Shown here: piece by piece, positions 47,301 through 58,590 of the stretch
How the letters are laid out: each line of letters opens with the position of its first letter
Position numbering within the stretch: position 1 is the first letter of the stretch
Source of the DNA: Mariannaea sp. PMI_226
Lineage: Eukaryota > Ascomycota > Sordariomycetes > Hypocreales > Nectriaceae
Length of the DNA: 64,000 nt
Reading direction: 5' to 3'
NCBI GenBank assembly: GCA_024336345.1
Contig: JANFOG010000004.1
Coordinates: forward strand, 3,844,001-3,908,000
The notes under the pieces: generated by a model
What the model saw: only the letters and a program-made list of their open reading frames with translations
What the model was told of the DNA's origin: nothing
Databases searched by the model: none
Made by a program: the position numbers and the translations under genes

Positions 47301-50300
47301 CCCAAGACATTGTTCAAGGGTCCGCCTCGCTTAGAGGCCATCTCTACCGCTGTGATGAGATCTGCCGAGGCTTCGGGTTGCCTTCGCTGTTCCCTAGCAT
47401 CTTTGATCCTGCTCCCCTTGACGACATGGTTTTACTGCACGCTTGCTTGTTTTCTGCGCAGTACTCTAGCGCCATGGCTTGGCTTGACTCTGGACTTCAG
47501 GTAGCTGCTGTTATCGGGCACAGCTTTGGCCAGTTGACGGCGCTTTGCGTTGCCGGCAGCGTAAACCTGGCCGACGCCTTTCGCCTGGTCATCGGCCGGG
47601 CCAGTCTGTTCGCGACGCTCTCCGATAATGAGCCAGGGATGATGCTTGCGGTCGAAGGGAACCCGGAGTGTGTTATCAGCATGCTTAAAAAGGTTTGCGA
47701 AATGGGCAAGATAGATGTGGCCTGCTACAATGGACCACGCAACATTGTCGTTGCCGGTGCCGTCCCAGCAGTCAAGGCCGCCGAGCATGTCTGCCGCCAA
47801 GCTTTCCCTGACCTCAAAATGGTTCGCCTGGCAAACACTCAGGCATATCACTCCCACCTCGTCGATCCCATCCTTGAGAGCCTCAACGACATTGCCAAGT
47901 CGATAACCTTCCGAAAACCTTCAATTCCCATCGAGACATGTTCCACTCTCCAGAGTTGGACCACCATCGACGCGGCCAAGCTTGTCCAACATACCCGTGA
48001 GCCAGTCTTTTTCGGAGAGGCAGTTGAACGAATTGCGGTTAAATATCCTTCATGCATTTGGCTGGAGGCCACGGCTGCTTCTCCTCTTGTCCGTATGGTG
48101 AGCCGCGCTTTGCCTGACACGCGAAACGACGACATGCTGCTGTCTCCCGGCAGAACGTGGTCGGATATGGCCAAGACTATAACAAAACTGTGGGCTTCTG
48201 GCTTGAAACTTGACATTTCAGCCCTCTATGGTTTCAAGGCGCACCACTATCAGTGGTTGGACCTCCCTTCCTATCAGTTTGCCAAAACATCACATTGGCT
48301 GCAATTTCGCCCAGCAACATCACCTTCAACACTGGTGAACAGTTCAGAGTCCAACCCAGTGCTTGTGCGGCGCCTTGCATCTGAACATGATAAAATCTTG
48401 TTTTCTGTTTCTGCATTGCATGATGCCTTCAAATTGAGTGTTAATGGACATGCAGTATTCGGACAAGCCTTGTGTCCCGCAAGCTTCTATGTGGAAATGG
48501 CTACCCGAGCGGTAAGCACTCTTCTGGTTGGCCAAGCCGGCGCTTGGGTGCCTCACATAGAGCACATGCACATCAAGGCTCCGCTAGGGCTACAGCAAGA
48601 CAGGCTTGTTTTCATTGCACTGTCACAAAATGAAAGCTGCAAGTGGACATTTTTAGTCTTCTCACGATTTTCGAATGGCTTGACCGAGCGAACCGCACAT
48701 GCTGAGGGCGCTGTGTCATTAATGCTGCCAGACGATTCGACTTCCCTCCTCGGATCAATTGAGCGCGTACTACGGGTCTCGCAATTTGACCAGAGTTCGT
48801 CTCTGAACACAAATCAACTCTCCGGAGAAGTTGTGTACAAGATCTTCCAAAGCATTGTAAACTATGCTCCTTATTACAGAGGTCTCCGCAACGTCATCAC
48901 CAAAAATGAAGAGGTTATCGGTGAGGTAGTTATGCCTCAGGACGAAGAAACAGTACGGCTCACGGCTTCTTGTCTCTCCAACCCCTTGGCTGTAGATAAT
49001 GTTTTGCAGGCTGCAGGTATCCATATCAACTATTTGCATGCTGCAGTCAACAACGAAGACGGCGTATATGTCTGCAATGCCTTTGGAGATATTCTCTTCA
49101 GTCGAGGATTCTTGGAAAGAGACCACTCTCTAGCCAGTAAAGGCTGGCGAGTGCATTCATTCGCGGAGAGCAGGGGCAAAACTACCATGGTGTGTGATAT
49201 TTTTGCCTGGGATCCTGTGACCAGCACCGTCGCGTTGAGGATTCTAGGCGCAGAATTCTCATACGTTACAAGCGCCAATTTACGCAAAATACTAGGCAAA
49301 ATAAATCAAGGCCCAGCAGTCATCGATGGTAACTCGGGAGATGCCCATCAAGCAACAGCTCGGCCTCTGTCCAGCGAAACTGGGCAGCACGATCAGAGCT
49401 ATGCATCAGGGTCATTGCCATCAAGTATTCCAGCTGCAGCAAAATCCCCGGCCCCTAATGTCTATCACTCTGTTCAAAGAATGTTGGCGGACATATTTGG
49501 CATGGATATTGAACAATTACTGCCAGACATGTCTTTGGCTTCCCTAGGATTGGACTCGTTGATGGCTACAGAGATTTCTGGAGAAATCCAAAAGCGGTTC
49601 CAGTTCAACCCTTCGACAGAGGATGTGCAGAGTCTAACAGATATCCAGTCCCTGGTATCTTTCATCCACGGCCAGGCTGACCGCTCTCTCTCACCCTCTC
49701 CTCATCCCGTTGCCCCAATGCCAGTGAACAACATGATTGCGACCAGCCATGGCGTAAACAACGGCACAGAGGACGAAGAGGATGAGGATGTGGACGATGG
49801 GGTGGCAGCTATTGGGAGTGAATGGCACAATGCAAACTGGGATAGATTCGACGAAGCGGTTCAAGAGAGTGGATTCGCTAATTTCTATAGACTTGTATAT
49901 CCTTTTCAAGCACAGCTTGTCGTGGCATACGTGGTGGATGCATTGACTGAACTGGGGTGCCCTCTACATGCCCTCGGCCCCGGCGAGCGCCTGCCAGATC
50001 CAGTACACATATACAAACACGACAAACTTATAGCGCAAATATACAGAATCTTGGAGGATGCGGGGTTAATAACTACTAGCAAGACGTCTACGGCCATTCG
50101 GACGGAGAAGCCAGTACCGCACGTCTCCGCCCAGGAGCTACACGAAGCTATCGTACAGCGATTTCCGCAACATGCCGGGGAGCACCAACTCCTACACACT
50201 ACTGGAGCTTGCCTTGCAAGCTGCCTCACAGGGAAAACGGAGCCACTATCCTTGCTTTTTGGCAATGCCAAGGCAAAGCAGTTGATGGAGGAAGTGTACA

Positions 50301-52032
50301 CAAACGCCCCAATGTTCCGAGCAGGCACCTTGTTCCTCACGCGCTTCTTGATCTCCGTCTGCACCAACTTCAAGGCCAATCGAAGTATTCGCATACTAGA
50401 ACTCGGCGCCGGAACCGGTGGAACGACTCAGTATCTAGCGGAACAGCTTCAAAATGGTCCTTTGGGATGTAAAGTGTCATATACTTTTTCAGATATCTCA
50501 CCATCGCTAGTTGCAGCGGCCAGGAGAAAATTCGCAAAATATTCATTCATCGACTACATCACTCTAGATGTCGATAAAGAGCCGGACGGGCAACATCGAG
50601 AGCAGTATGATATTATTATCTCGACAAACTGTATCCACGCCACGGCAAACCTCGTTCGATCATGCACAAACGTCCAGCACATGCTACGCAAAGACGGCCT
50701 ACTTTGCCTTGTCGAACTCACTCAGGGCCTCTTCTGGTTCGACCTGGTTTTTGGCTTACTGGAAGGATGGTGGCTTTTCAATGATGGGCGCGTTCACGCT
50801 CTGGTTTCGGAGATGAAGTGGAAGGAGACATTACAACAGTCAGGGTTCCCATGGGTTACTTGGTCTGAGGGTGAAAGCGCGGAATCCAAAACATTGCGTG
50901 TAATAACGGCATCGAAATCCAAAATGCCTCGGTCGGAAGGTCGAAATTATTCACATCAAAAGTTCCATGAGACAGTCGTCTTCAAGCGTATTGGCTCACT
51001 GTGCCTGAACGCTGACATCTACTACCCACGCACTTTGCAAACACTAGATGAAGCACGCCCCATTGGTAAGGGTCATCGTTCCTTGTAATTTGTTTCAAAA
51101 GCTAACGGCCTATCTACTTAGCTTTGATGATACATGGCGGTGGCCATGTAATGCTATCGCGCAAGGATGTTCGCCTAGATCAAGCACAGATTTTGCTGGA
51201 TATGGGGTTCATACCCATCAGTGTTGACTACCGCCTCTGTCCCGAGACCAGTCTCGTCGATGGACCAATGACAGATGTTCGGGATGCCTTGAACTGGGCG
51301 CGTAACACGCTGCCATCTCTGGCTCGAAAACGTTCCGACGTGCGCCTCAGCGGCGACCGCGTCGTTGCAGTGGGATGGTCGACTGGAGGTCACCTCGCTA
51401 TGAGCTTAGGCTGGACAGCCCCAGCTATTGGACTGAAGCCTCCGCAAGCGGTTCTTGCCTTTTACTGTCCCACTGATTATGAGGATACATGGTGGTCCCA
51501 GCCGAATAGACCTTTTGGCCTACCGGCCATGGCAACTGAGGACTACAACTTGTGGGACGGCGTCGCCGAGGTGCCCATCGCAGCGTACTGCCCAAAGCAG
51601 GCAATTGGGGGCTGGATGTCCGAGAGCGATGCCCGCTCGCGCATTCTCCTACACATGAACTGGCACGGGCAGACGCTTCCGATACTAACGAATGGCCTAA
51701 TACGCAAAGAGAAGGCATCACACGGTACACGATGCATCTTGCCACAACCTGCGGCGACGGAAGTGCAGGACATAAGCCCGCTATTTCAGATTCAGAAGGG
51801 CAACTACCATACGCCAACGTTTCTAGTGCATCCAATAGACGATGACCTGATTCCCTGGCAGCAAGCACAACGTACAGCAGATGAGCTATCCCGCAAGGGT
51901 GTTGTGGCAGACGTGCGAATAGTTGATGGATCAGGCCACTTATTCGATATGCATCCGTCCCACTGGGGAAATTCGGACGCCGGTCGAGCTATTGCTGACG
52001 GATACATGTTTCTCTTACGCCATACAGTTTAA
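44339..52032 (+). CDS. Non-reducing polyketide synthase (SAT-KS-AT-PT-ACP-CMeT-esterase)
   Basis: Five exons, 44339-44926, 44986-46080, 46153-46528, 46590-51065 and 51122-52032, sum to 7446 nt, 2481 aa. SAT: Cys124 in GFCVG and His241 in GRYH, both intact, so it should load an acyl starter. KS: Cys549 (DTACSSS), His684 (EAHGTGT), His723 (GHTEAASG). AT: Ser998 (GHSFG). PT: His1307 ([12 protein letters not shown]) and Asp1489. One ACP: Ser1676 (GLDSLMATE). An acidic linker ([10 protein letters not shown]) precedes CMeT with SAM motif ELGAGTGGT at about 1957. The C-terminal alpha/beta-hydrolase domain has HGGGH (2183-2187), Ser2265 (GWSTGG), Asp at about 2418-2420 and His2451. CMeT followed by an esterase-like domain is the layout of the AusA/MpaC class, which makes C-methylated orsellinic-type acids. 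With an HR-PKS beside it, the expected product is an aromatic acid with a longer reduced side chain. Length is normal. Confidence 0.95.
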
Positions 52033-52129
52033 ATAGAACTATAAACTATTAAGATTATGAGATTATATAGAGTATAAGATAGAGAATAAACTAAATCGAT
52101 TTTAAGGCTAACGCTTTCCACACGCCGCA

Positions 52130-52660
52130 TCAACTGGCCATCTGTGATGTTGGTTTATTCTCGATAATACTGAATCCAATGTCGGTTGCACTCTTCACTT
52201 CGAACCAACTGCTGGCGGCGTGGCTGGAAAATAACTTCTGGCACTGAACCCCGCTAACCCATGGTAACTGGCGTGGTTCCTGTAATTTGGCCCTAATATT
52301 GCCGCCTTTCTTCCAATCATTCGCCCAATTATGATGCTCTTTGCAATGGCGCTGCATAACCCTGACCTCGCGCGTAACGTATCGGCATGTCCGGCACTGC
52401 AACCCATCGCTTTTGGTGCCTGTATATACGGGATGGGCGGCACCTGATCTGGTAACTGATATTCTGCCAATTGGGTTTGATTCTCGATTAAACCGGGGAT
52501 TCCTTGTATCCATCTTCTCTTTAATCGCCTTTCGTGTTGCCGGCCGGATGGTGACGTGGAACCCTGCTAAATGTGCGCGGATCTCCTTTGCGATATATGC
52601 CCCCGCACATTTTTGGCAAAATACGAATGGATATCGACTGTCGTATATAAATGGCTCCAT
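52130..52660 (-). pseudogene. Truncated OrsD-like (DUF3505) zinc-finger protein
   Basis: An open frame of 176 aa with two C2H2-like fingers: FCQKC near residue 15 followed by HLAGFH, and LQCRTC followed by HCKEHH. Between and after them are a basic linker, WVSGVQCQKLFSS and SSWFEV. This is the N-terminal part of the fungal OrsD/DUF3505 family, named for a gene in the Aspergillus orsellinic-acid cluster. Full members run to several hundred residues; here the frame stops soon after the FEV motif, so the C-terminal two thirds are absent. The family is also widespread near repeats and transposons, so its place 97 bp from the 3' end of the NR-PKS (convergent) may be chance. A functional short protein is possible. 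Confidence 0.6.
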
Positions 52661-52792
52661 TGCTTTTCCCTGGTATTGTTAAAACTATCTTAGCATGCGT
52701 TCCATGCCAACCGCAATGGCAACCCTTCCTTCAGAGTCACAATCAGCCCTTTGGCGCATGGGTTCTTATTTAATCCTGCCTATGAGACACCT

Positions 52793-53125
52793 ATGATACA
52801 CGCGTTTCCTCCGGACTTCAACTACCCACTATCTCGAGGCTGGCCCAGCCCAGAGTGCTACGGTTATGCCGCCATGGCAGATCCCTGGGTCTCCGAGTCC
52901 CTCACTGTCACGAGCGAGGATGTTCGAACCAAATGGCGCGGCCATTACGTCATGATCTACGCTCTGGTAGAATATAACGATCACCACAACGTTACCGATC
53001 TCGTCGCCGAAGGCTGTCTCGTTCGAGTCGGCCTCAACATCAAGATCTTCGAAAAATGCGGGCAAGGCTACGATAATTATGTCAAGATTGTTTCACGACC
53101 GTGGTTTCGGCTTCCACGAGGTTGA
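52793..53125 (+). CDS. Small unrecognised ORF
   Basis: 110 codons from the first ATG, with an open frame extending to about 52751 without an ATG. Composition is protein-like, with many aromatics and Pro (PPDFNYPLSRGWPSPECYGY) and a hydrophobic beta-like stretch (YVMIYALVEY). No signal peptide and no known motif. It could be an exon of a gene with an upstream start, or a remnant. Downstream of the cluster, its role is unknown. Confidence 0.35.
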   Translation: MIHAFPPDFNYPLSRGWPSPECYGYAAMADPWVSESLTVTSEDVRTKWRGHYVMIYALVEYNDHHNVTDLVAEGCLVRVGLNIKIFEKCGQGYDNYVKIVSRPWFRLPRG

Positions 53126-53524
53126 ATCATAGATTCTGAAACCTCACGACTCCAATCCGGTCGTTGCTTTCAGCTGAACTCTAGGCAACTATCGGCATGG
53201 CCGAAATTGATAGTGATATCTTTCATGTGATACGAAGGCTTGTACGCAAATGATTGGATAATTGCTGTTATCTGCGATGACGCGGGTCGAAATGGGTGTG
53301 TGTATGACGGCCGCGTAACTCTCTAAGGAAGTCCGCGTAATCTTTTTCGAGTATTGGAGGTGTGTGGTACAGTAACATCGGTCTTTCCGATGTTAAGGCA
53401 ACTCAGGGAGCTGCTCAGGTATGCTCAGGTTAAAGCAGCCACAGGTCAGGAATTTGTTCAGGGAAGGAAACTGGGTCTGTCTAATCTGTAGATCAATGTT
53501 CTGTTCTTAAATGAAACAGTAATT

Positions 53525-53664
53525 GGGACGGGGTCCCGTCCGCTTATTAGGTCCCGTCCCTGAAGATGGAGAGTGCACAGGCCACCGATGATGTTGGCAA
53601 ACATTGTGGCCCGTGCGCGCAAGATGCTCAGTGGGCGCCTAATAGGAGGACGGGGCCTCGTCCC
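53525..53664. mobile_element. Possible 140-bp MITE with 27-bp terminal inverted repeats
   Basis: The left end reads GGGACGGGGTCCCGTCC then GCTTATTAGG (53525-53551). The reverse complement of the right end (53664-53638) reads GGGACGAGGCCCCGTCC then TCCTATTAGG, matching at 23 of 27 positions with mostly transition differences. The interior of about 86 bp has no coding capacity. Each end also contains its own small palindrome. I see no clear target-site duplication. Confidence 0.5.
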
Positions 53665-54092
53665 GGGTTGTCATAACTATTCGGGCGACCATGTTCAATA
53701 TCGAGGCGACCGGCCCACTTTTCAATTAGGGCCACTCCTACCCTACAGCTGCCCACACCCGTACATACATTTTGTGTATAGAAGCCTGGCCACAAGGAAT
53801 CTATTATAATGAAAAATATACTTATAAGGAGATAGATTGGGTGGACTCTAAGAATAATATCTACTTTAAATTGCTGTAAATGTGCTCTACTGCAGTTTTA
53901 TAGTTAGTATAGCCCCATTTATAGGGCCGTTTGGCAAGAGCCATCTAATCAAGACTAATTGTAATGTTTTGTGTATACTCTCTGCTTTGGATTTGTGCAT
54001 ATTCATGAGTATTTGACGCTCCTAGCACCTAAAACAGTACCTATGCCGCGCAGTACCACTCTGCCTACTTATATATTCTCCCTATTGTGGCT

Positions 54093-54282
54093 TGTTACTA
54101 CGGACTCAATGGGGTTAGGCCCAAACCCAAAATAATAGGTTATAAATACCCAGATTCGAGAAATACTTGTAAGGAGTCTGCCTTATATACCGATGTGTGG
54201 TGCAATTCCCGCACGTTGTGCGAGAATTGGTTGATCTTTTTGGTCTATTGGCGTAACGGTCACACCACACCGTCTCGTTACA
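54093..54282. mobile_element. Possible solo LTR (TGTTAC...GTTACA)
   Basis: A 190-bp segment starting TGTTAC and ending GTTACA, with an internal TATAAATA-type box at about 54140, as in LTR promoters. No matching target-site duplication. Weak call. Confidence 0.22.
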
Positions 54283-54878
54283 ATACTAAACCCTTGAATT
54301 ATCCTGCTTCGCTCTCACTATTCAGGGTACTGCCACATTCGTACCACCAAATCACCCACTGGGCGAAATCCTATGGCTTATATTGTTAAGAAACGTGGAC
54401 AAATTGTCATGAGGCTGAATATGGAAAATGGTCGTGACAAAGAAGGCACTTTGATAATTTATGATTTTCCCTATACTATTGGTTTCCATCTTCAAAGGCT
54501 CAATCTACTATAATCAAACCATTGAGGTCAACCCATCTCTCATGCTTCGTTTAGTCTTAAATGGATATATAATTCTTTAAAAACGTAGTTCTACCCGGCA
54601 AGTTATGATTTTTGGGGAATTGTATGAGGGTTAAATTTGGTTGTCCCTGTGCATGACAGTTCAGGGCCGTTGGAATATAATTTAAGAGGTTTCGGCAAAG
54701 GTGAAAGCTAGTCAGTGATTTTGTTGGGCAGTAAAACAAATAATTAATAGGAAATTGAGTAATTCAAGGTCAACTTAAAGAACAGATATCTCGCTAAACA
54801 AAGAGGATCATACTGCACAATTTTGTGTACAATTTTGGTTGAAAGAATAATCTTAAGCCTTTAAAAACATACATTCCT

Positions 54879-55832
54879 TCACGGCGCCGGCAATTCCCAA
54901 CTCTTAACCCATTCTTCAACACTCTTTAATCCAGTGATTCCCAACGATTCTGCTGTGTGAACCTTTTGTCCCGGTTCAAGCCACTGTGACATAGGATGGC
55001 CCTCGAAATAAGCCATCATGAGGGCGAATTCTTCAGACCAATATGGCCACGGCCACAAAGCATCATAATCCTGCCGAGAGACTCTCACCAATTGGACCTC
55101 GGCACTTCTTGTTTTGGCCCAAGTCTCGACCCATTCCTTGGCTGTCAACGCTTCCACGCTGCCAATTACCATGGTGCCATTTTTGGTTTCCTCCGGATTC
55201 TCCACAATGGCCTGAATAAAGGGGGTAATGTTGGATACGTCGCCAATGAACGGGATAGAGGTGTCGGGTCCGTAAGTAGTAAATTGCACATATTTCTTGG
55301 CAGTCTCAATCCAGTACGGGCGGAACGAAGCCAGTTGCAGATTGTTACCGTAGAAGCATACAAGGAGGAAAGTCGTCTTCGCCAGCAACGCTGCATCGGC
55401 CTTGATGACCATATCTACGTTAAATTTCCCTTCAAAATGAGGCACTGGGAACTCCTTGGTGCCATTTGGCAGAGTGCTCCAGATATAATGCTCCAGAGTG
55501 GAAGTCGCAGACGCCGCCTTTGCTAGGTTGGTGCCCTGCTGGGTTTCTGTTTCCTTTGCTTTTGCGGGTCCATACTTTTGAAACAGCTCATAGAAGTCAG
55601 TGACGGCGAAGATGATGTGTGAGCCTGAAAAGGCTGATTTGAGAGAATCAAGATCTCCAATATCAGCTTTAACAATCTCTATGCCCTGGGAACGTAGAGC
55701 CTCTGCTGATGCACTATCTGGGTTGCGAGTGAGGCCCCGTATGCGGTATTCGGGATTGTTTGCGAAAGCGGCAATGACCGCCTTGCCCTGCTGCCCTGTT
55801 GCTCCTACGACGGTGACGAGCTTCGTTGACAT
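54879..55832 (-). CDS. NmrA-like NAD(P)-binding protein
   Basis: Intronless, 317 aa from the first true ATG at 55832 (MSTKLVTVVGATGQQG); the frame further upstream has no ATG. The N-terminal motif GATGQQGKAV is the atypical dinucleotide-binding loop of the NmrA/isoflavone-reductase-like SDR family, followed by RGLTRNPDSASA. NmrA-like proteins sense NAD(P) redox state or act as reductases and epimerases. The usual SDR Tyr-x3-Lys pair is not evident, as in regulatory members. About 2.8 kb past the NR-PKS; cluster membership uncertain. Confidence 0.88.
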   Translation of the reverse strand: MSTKLVTVVGATGQQGKAVIAAFANNPEYRIRGLTRNPDSASAEALRSQGIEIVKADIGDLDSLKSAFSGSHIIFAVTDFYELFQKYGPAKAKETETQQGTNLAKAASATSTLEHYIWSTLPNGTKEFPVPHFEGKFNVDMVIKADAALLAKTTFLLVCFYGNNLQLASFRPYWIETAKKYVQFTTYGPDTSIPFIGDVSNITPFIQAIVENPEETKNGTMVIGSVEALTAKEWVETWAKTRSAEVQLVRVSRQDYDALWPWPYWSEEFALMMAYFEGHPMSQWLEPGQKVHTAESLGITGLKSVEEWVKSWELPAP

Positions 55833-56794
55833 GATGTCAGGATTGTTGGACAAAGTATTTGTTGTAGACGGAAGGTTGAAAGATAAATAAGTTTGGAAAT
55901 TGCGATAAACAACTGAACAATGCTTTAAGTTGTCAAGTTGATGGCTGTTGGTCGTGGTGTTCGAAATTACAATCTAGTAGTTGAGATTTGGTCTTATTTA
56001 TCCTCTTTGAAAAAGCCATCATGTTGGAGTTGACCCATATGCATTCAAGCACGCTTCGACCAACTAAGCTCGCAAACTTGGCATCATTTCACCCTTTTGG
56101 TCGAATCTGGCTTTGCTTACGTCACAGACTAGTCTTCAAAATGATTTCGCTGGCTTCAGGTGTAAACAAACCTAAAACCGTGCCAGGTTGATGGTGTTAT
56201 GCAGCTCTCAATGGAGTCGTTGGGTATTAATCAGCCTCGCAAATTTAAAATTCATCACTTCTAATCATATAATAGTAATTTGCAGCTGACTTTTCGAGCC
56301 GACTGCCCGTCCGAGGGCATATCAGCCCACCCGCAATTTGTTATAGGCGTGCGTGGAGCGAGTTACAGCACCTGGATATTGCTTGTTCTGTAATTATCAT
56401 GACATTCTCTATATATTTAAGAATATTTTACATGGCTTATTAAGGCGTTGTTTGTGCATATCGCATTCGTTCTCGATGAAAGGACTCTAAATCTGACTTC
56501 GTGCAAATCCCCGACCTTATTCAAGCCGATCGTAAAGCTCCTCGTTGAATCAACGTGCAGATCGACTTAATCGGTGCGATGGTATCTGTAACTGCAGAAC
56601 GCGAGACAAATCTGCGAGGAAAAAAAAAGAATGAGAGATAGGATTAATTAAATAGAGGGAGAGATGGCACTGATAAATAGCATTCATCAGACAGATTAAA
56701 TCACTGGCTGTGCAATAAATCCAATGTCCATTCCAATGTGTTGAATAATATGATGCGCAAGCTAACTACTACTGACAGTACCCGTCAAGTTTGC
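55833..56794. other. Intergenic
   Basis: Between two minus-strand genes. AT-leaning, with no credible ORF; it would hold the promoter of the NmrA-like gene. Confidence 0.4.
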
Positions 56795-57556
56795 TTAGAT
56801 AGCCAAAAACTTTTGAGCTTGCTTCTTCAGTTCCTCCATGGCACTGAATTGAAGCGTAGGTCCAATACTAATTCTTGCAACTCCAATGTCAGCCAGCTCT
56901 TTTGCGGTCAAACCACCAGATGATTTCAACAGCACATTCAAGCGACCGCCAAAGGCGTCCACCAATTCAACGACTTCGGCACGGGAGACGCCTCCCCGAG
57001 TCTGTCCACCCCAAACAAAAACAGTAGTGGCACCGGCATTTAGATAGGCTTCTCCGCGAGCGATGACCTCCTTCAAGGTTCTACCTTGTACAAGGGCGTC
57101 GCATCTGGCATTGACGACAAAGTCAGGCACACCAAGGGATGCAGCTTTTGCTAGGACCCTCTTGACTCGATCAGCTGCCTCGGCCGTGCCGTACATTTTG
57201 TTGGCAGTCTTATCGTAGTCTTCCAGATTGACCCCGACAACACCAACTTGAATTAATTCCGTGATTGCGTCTTCAAGTTGGTCTCCGTAGCCATCCTGAA
57301 AGTCCACAGAGAGAGGCTTCTTCGTGTCCTTGATTGCGGAAGCAATTATACCCGCTGCCCTAAAATTTTCCTTACGAGTCAAATCTTCGTCTCTCAATCC
57401 TGCAGCTTCAGCGACTGCAAAGCTGGCTGTTGCGATGGCTTTTGCGGCTGGCAGAGACGCTACTGCTTTTGCAGAGACGGCGTCGTAGACATTGGCAAGA
57501 ATGAGAGGGGAGTGAGGACGATGAAGATCCTTGAGGTTCTTAGCGAGAAGATTCAT
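56795..57556 (-). CDS. PEP mutase / isocitrate lyase family enzyme
   Basis: Intronless, 253 aa from ATG 57556 (MNLLAKN); the longer upstream frame is unlikely. Alpha/beta-barrel of the phosphoenolpyruvate mutase/isocitrate lyase superfamily: LILANVYDAVSAKAV, SVDFQDGYGD (metal-binding Asp and the GYG turn), VGVNLEDYD, FVVNARCDAL and VFVWGGQTRG. The KKCGH catalytic loop of true isocitrate lyases is absent, placing it with the smaller PEP-mutase-like carbon-carbon or carbon-phosphorus lyases (carboxyphosphonoenolpyruvate mutase, 2,3-dimethylmalate lyase-like). Substrate unknown. No phosphonate genes are near. Confidence 0.88.
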   Translation of the reverse strand: MNLLAKNLKDLHRPHSPLILANVYDAVSAKAVASLPAAKAIATASFAVAEAAGLRDEDLTRKENFRAAGIIASAIKDTKKPLSVDFQDGYGDQLEDAITELIQVGVVGVNLEDYDKTANKMYGTAEAADRVKRVLAKAASLGVPDFVVNARCDALVQGRTLKEVIARGEAYLNAGATTVFVWGGQTRGGVSRAEVVELVDAFGGRLNVLLKSSGGLTAKELADIGVARISIGPTLQFSAMEELKKQAQKFLAI

Positions 57557-58590
57557 GATCAGATCGGATTGGGAAAATAAAGTAAACAAGGCGTGTTTTC
57601 TGATATGTCACCAAGAACAATAGAGTGATTGCACTGTTCGCCCTACAAGTTTGTTGTAGAGCTCGATAATTTTGTCCGTGCTTTGAGAGCCCATATATGG
57701 TACTTTTACAACACTTGGCATCATCTCTTCCTGTGCTCTGTAATCTGAATCAGACCTGACGCCTCCCAGTCGTATCCATGTAGGTTTTGTTGGCGTTGAC
57801 ACTCAGGACCATGCAGCTAGACCCAAAGAGGAACATGAATGCCAACGACATTTGCTGGAAACGTACTAGTGTCCCTGGTATCTGGAAGTCAAGCCAGCCT
57901 GTGACTAATCAGCTAAACCACCGCTGTGTCCCTGGAATTCCGCGCTCTATAACTATCACTTGCAGGCAATGACCTCAATGTTACTCCGTAGTTAGTTTGT
58001 AATAAAAAGCACCCATGCTGATAGATGATTAATCGCAGTATTAGCTTAAAAATTAGGAACCCTTGGCGATATTGCTCCGTGGCGTTTTTGCACCATTCTA
58101 TTCCCTCCATAAACGTGGACACGGTCAAGGGAGAAAAATCATGGAGACATTGAAAGCGGGGATACCGCGACAAATGCATTGCGTTTCGTCACATCTTGCT
58201 TTTTGTTCCTGTATTTAGTTTGTCAGCAGTTCTTTAGGCTTGGATGTTTGTCATTTGGATACTGGAAATGGCTAGCCCTGGTCGCTTACTCATGTTTCTT
58301 CTGGGTGCTTGGAAGCTGCTTCAATGACATTGAAAGGCGTATCGACAAGTATTCTATCCTTTATTAATTGCACTTCCCTTCCACTTTGTCTGAATAGTAT
58401 TCTCACTTGATCTAAACACGAAAATTCTTTATTTAATACATTAGAGGCTAATGCCTCTTTCCCACTACTTGTCACTATCAAGAAGATACTCTCAGCCAAG
58501 TGGTTCTTTGCCATACCGACACACGACAATCAGCTAGGAAACTTATAAGTTCTACCATCGACCAATTACGTGGCTGATTTCCTGCACAAC
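57557..58590. other. Divergent intergenic region
   Basis: One kilobase between the PEP-mutase-like gene (minus) and the MFS transporter (plus). Frames here (for example 57913-58179 and 58290-58529) lack domain signal. It probably holds both promoters. Confidence 0.4.

Larger units (their letters stand above)
53126..54878. other. Repeat-bearing intergenic region
   Basis: No gene supported. It holds a possible MITE (53525-53664) and a possible LTR (54093-54282), each listed separately. The remainder is AT-leaning. Confidence 0.4.
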
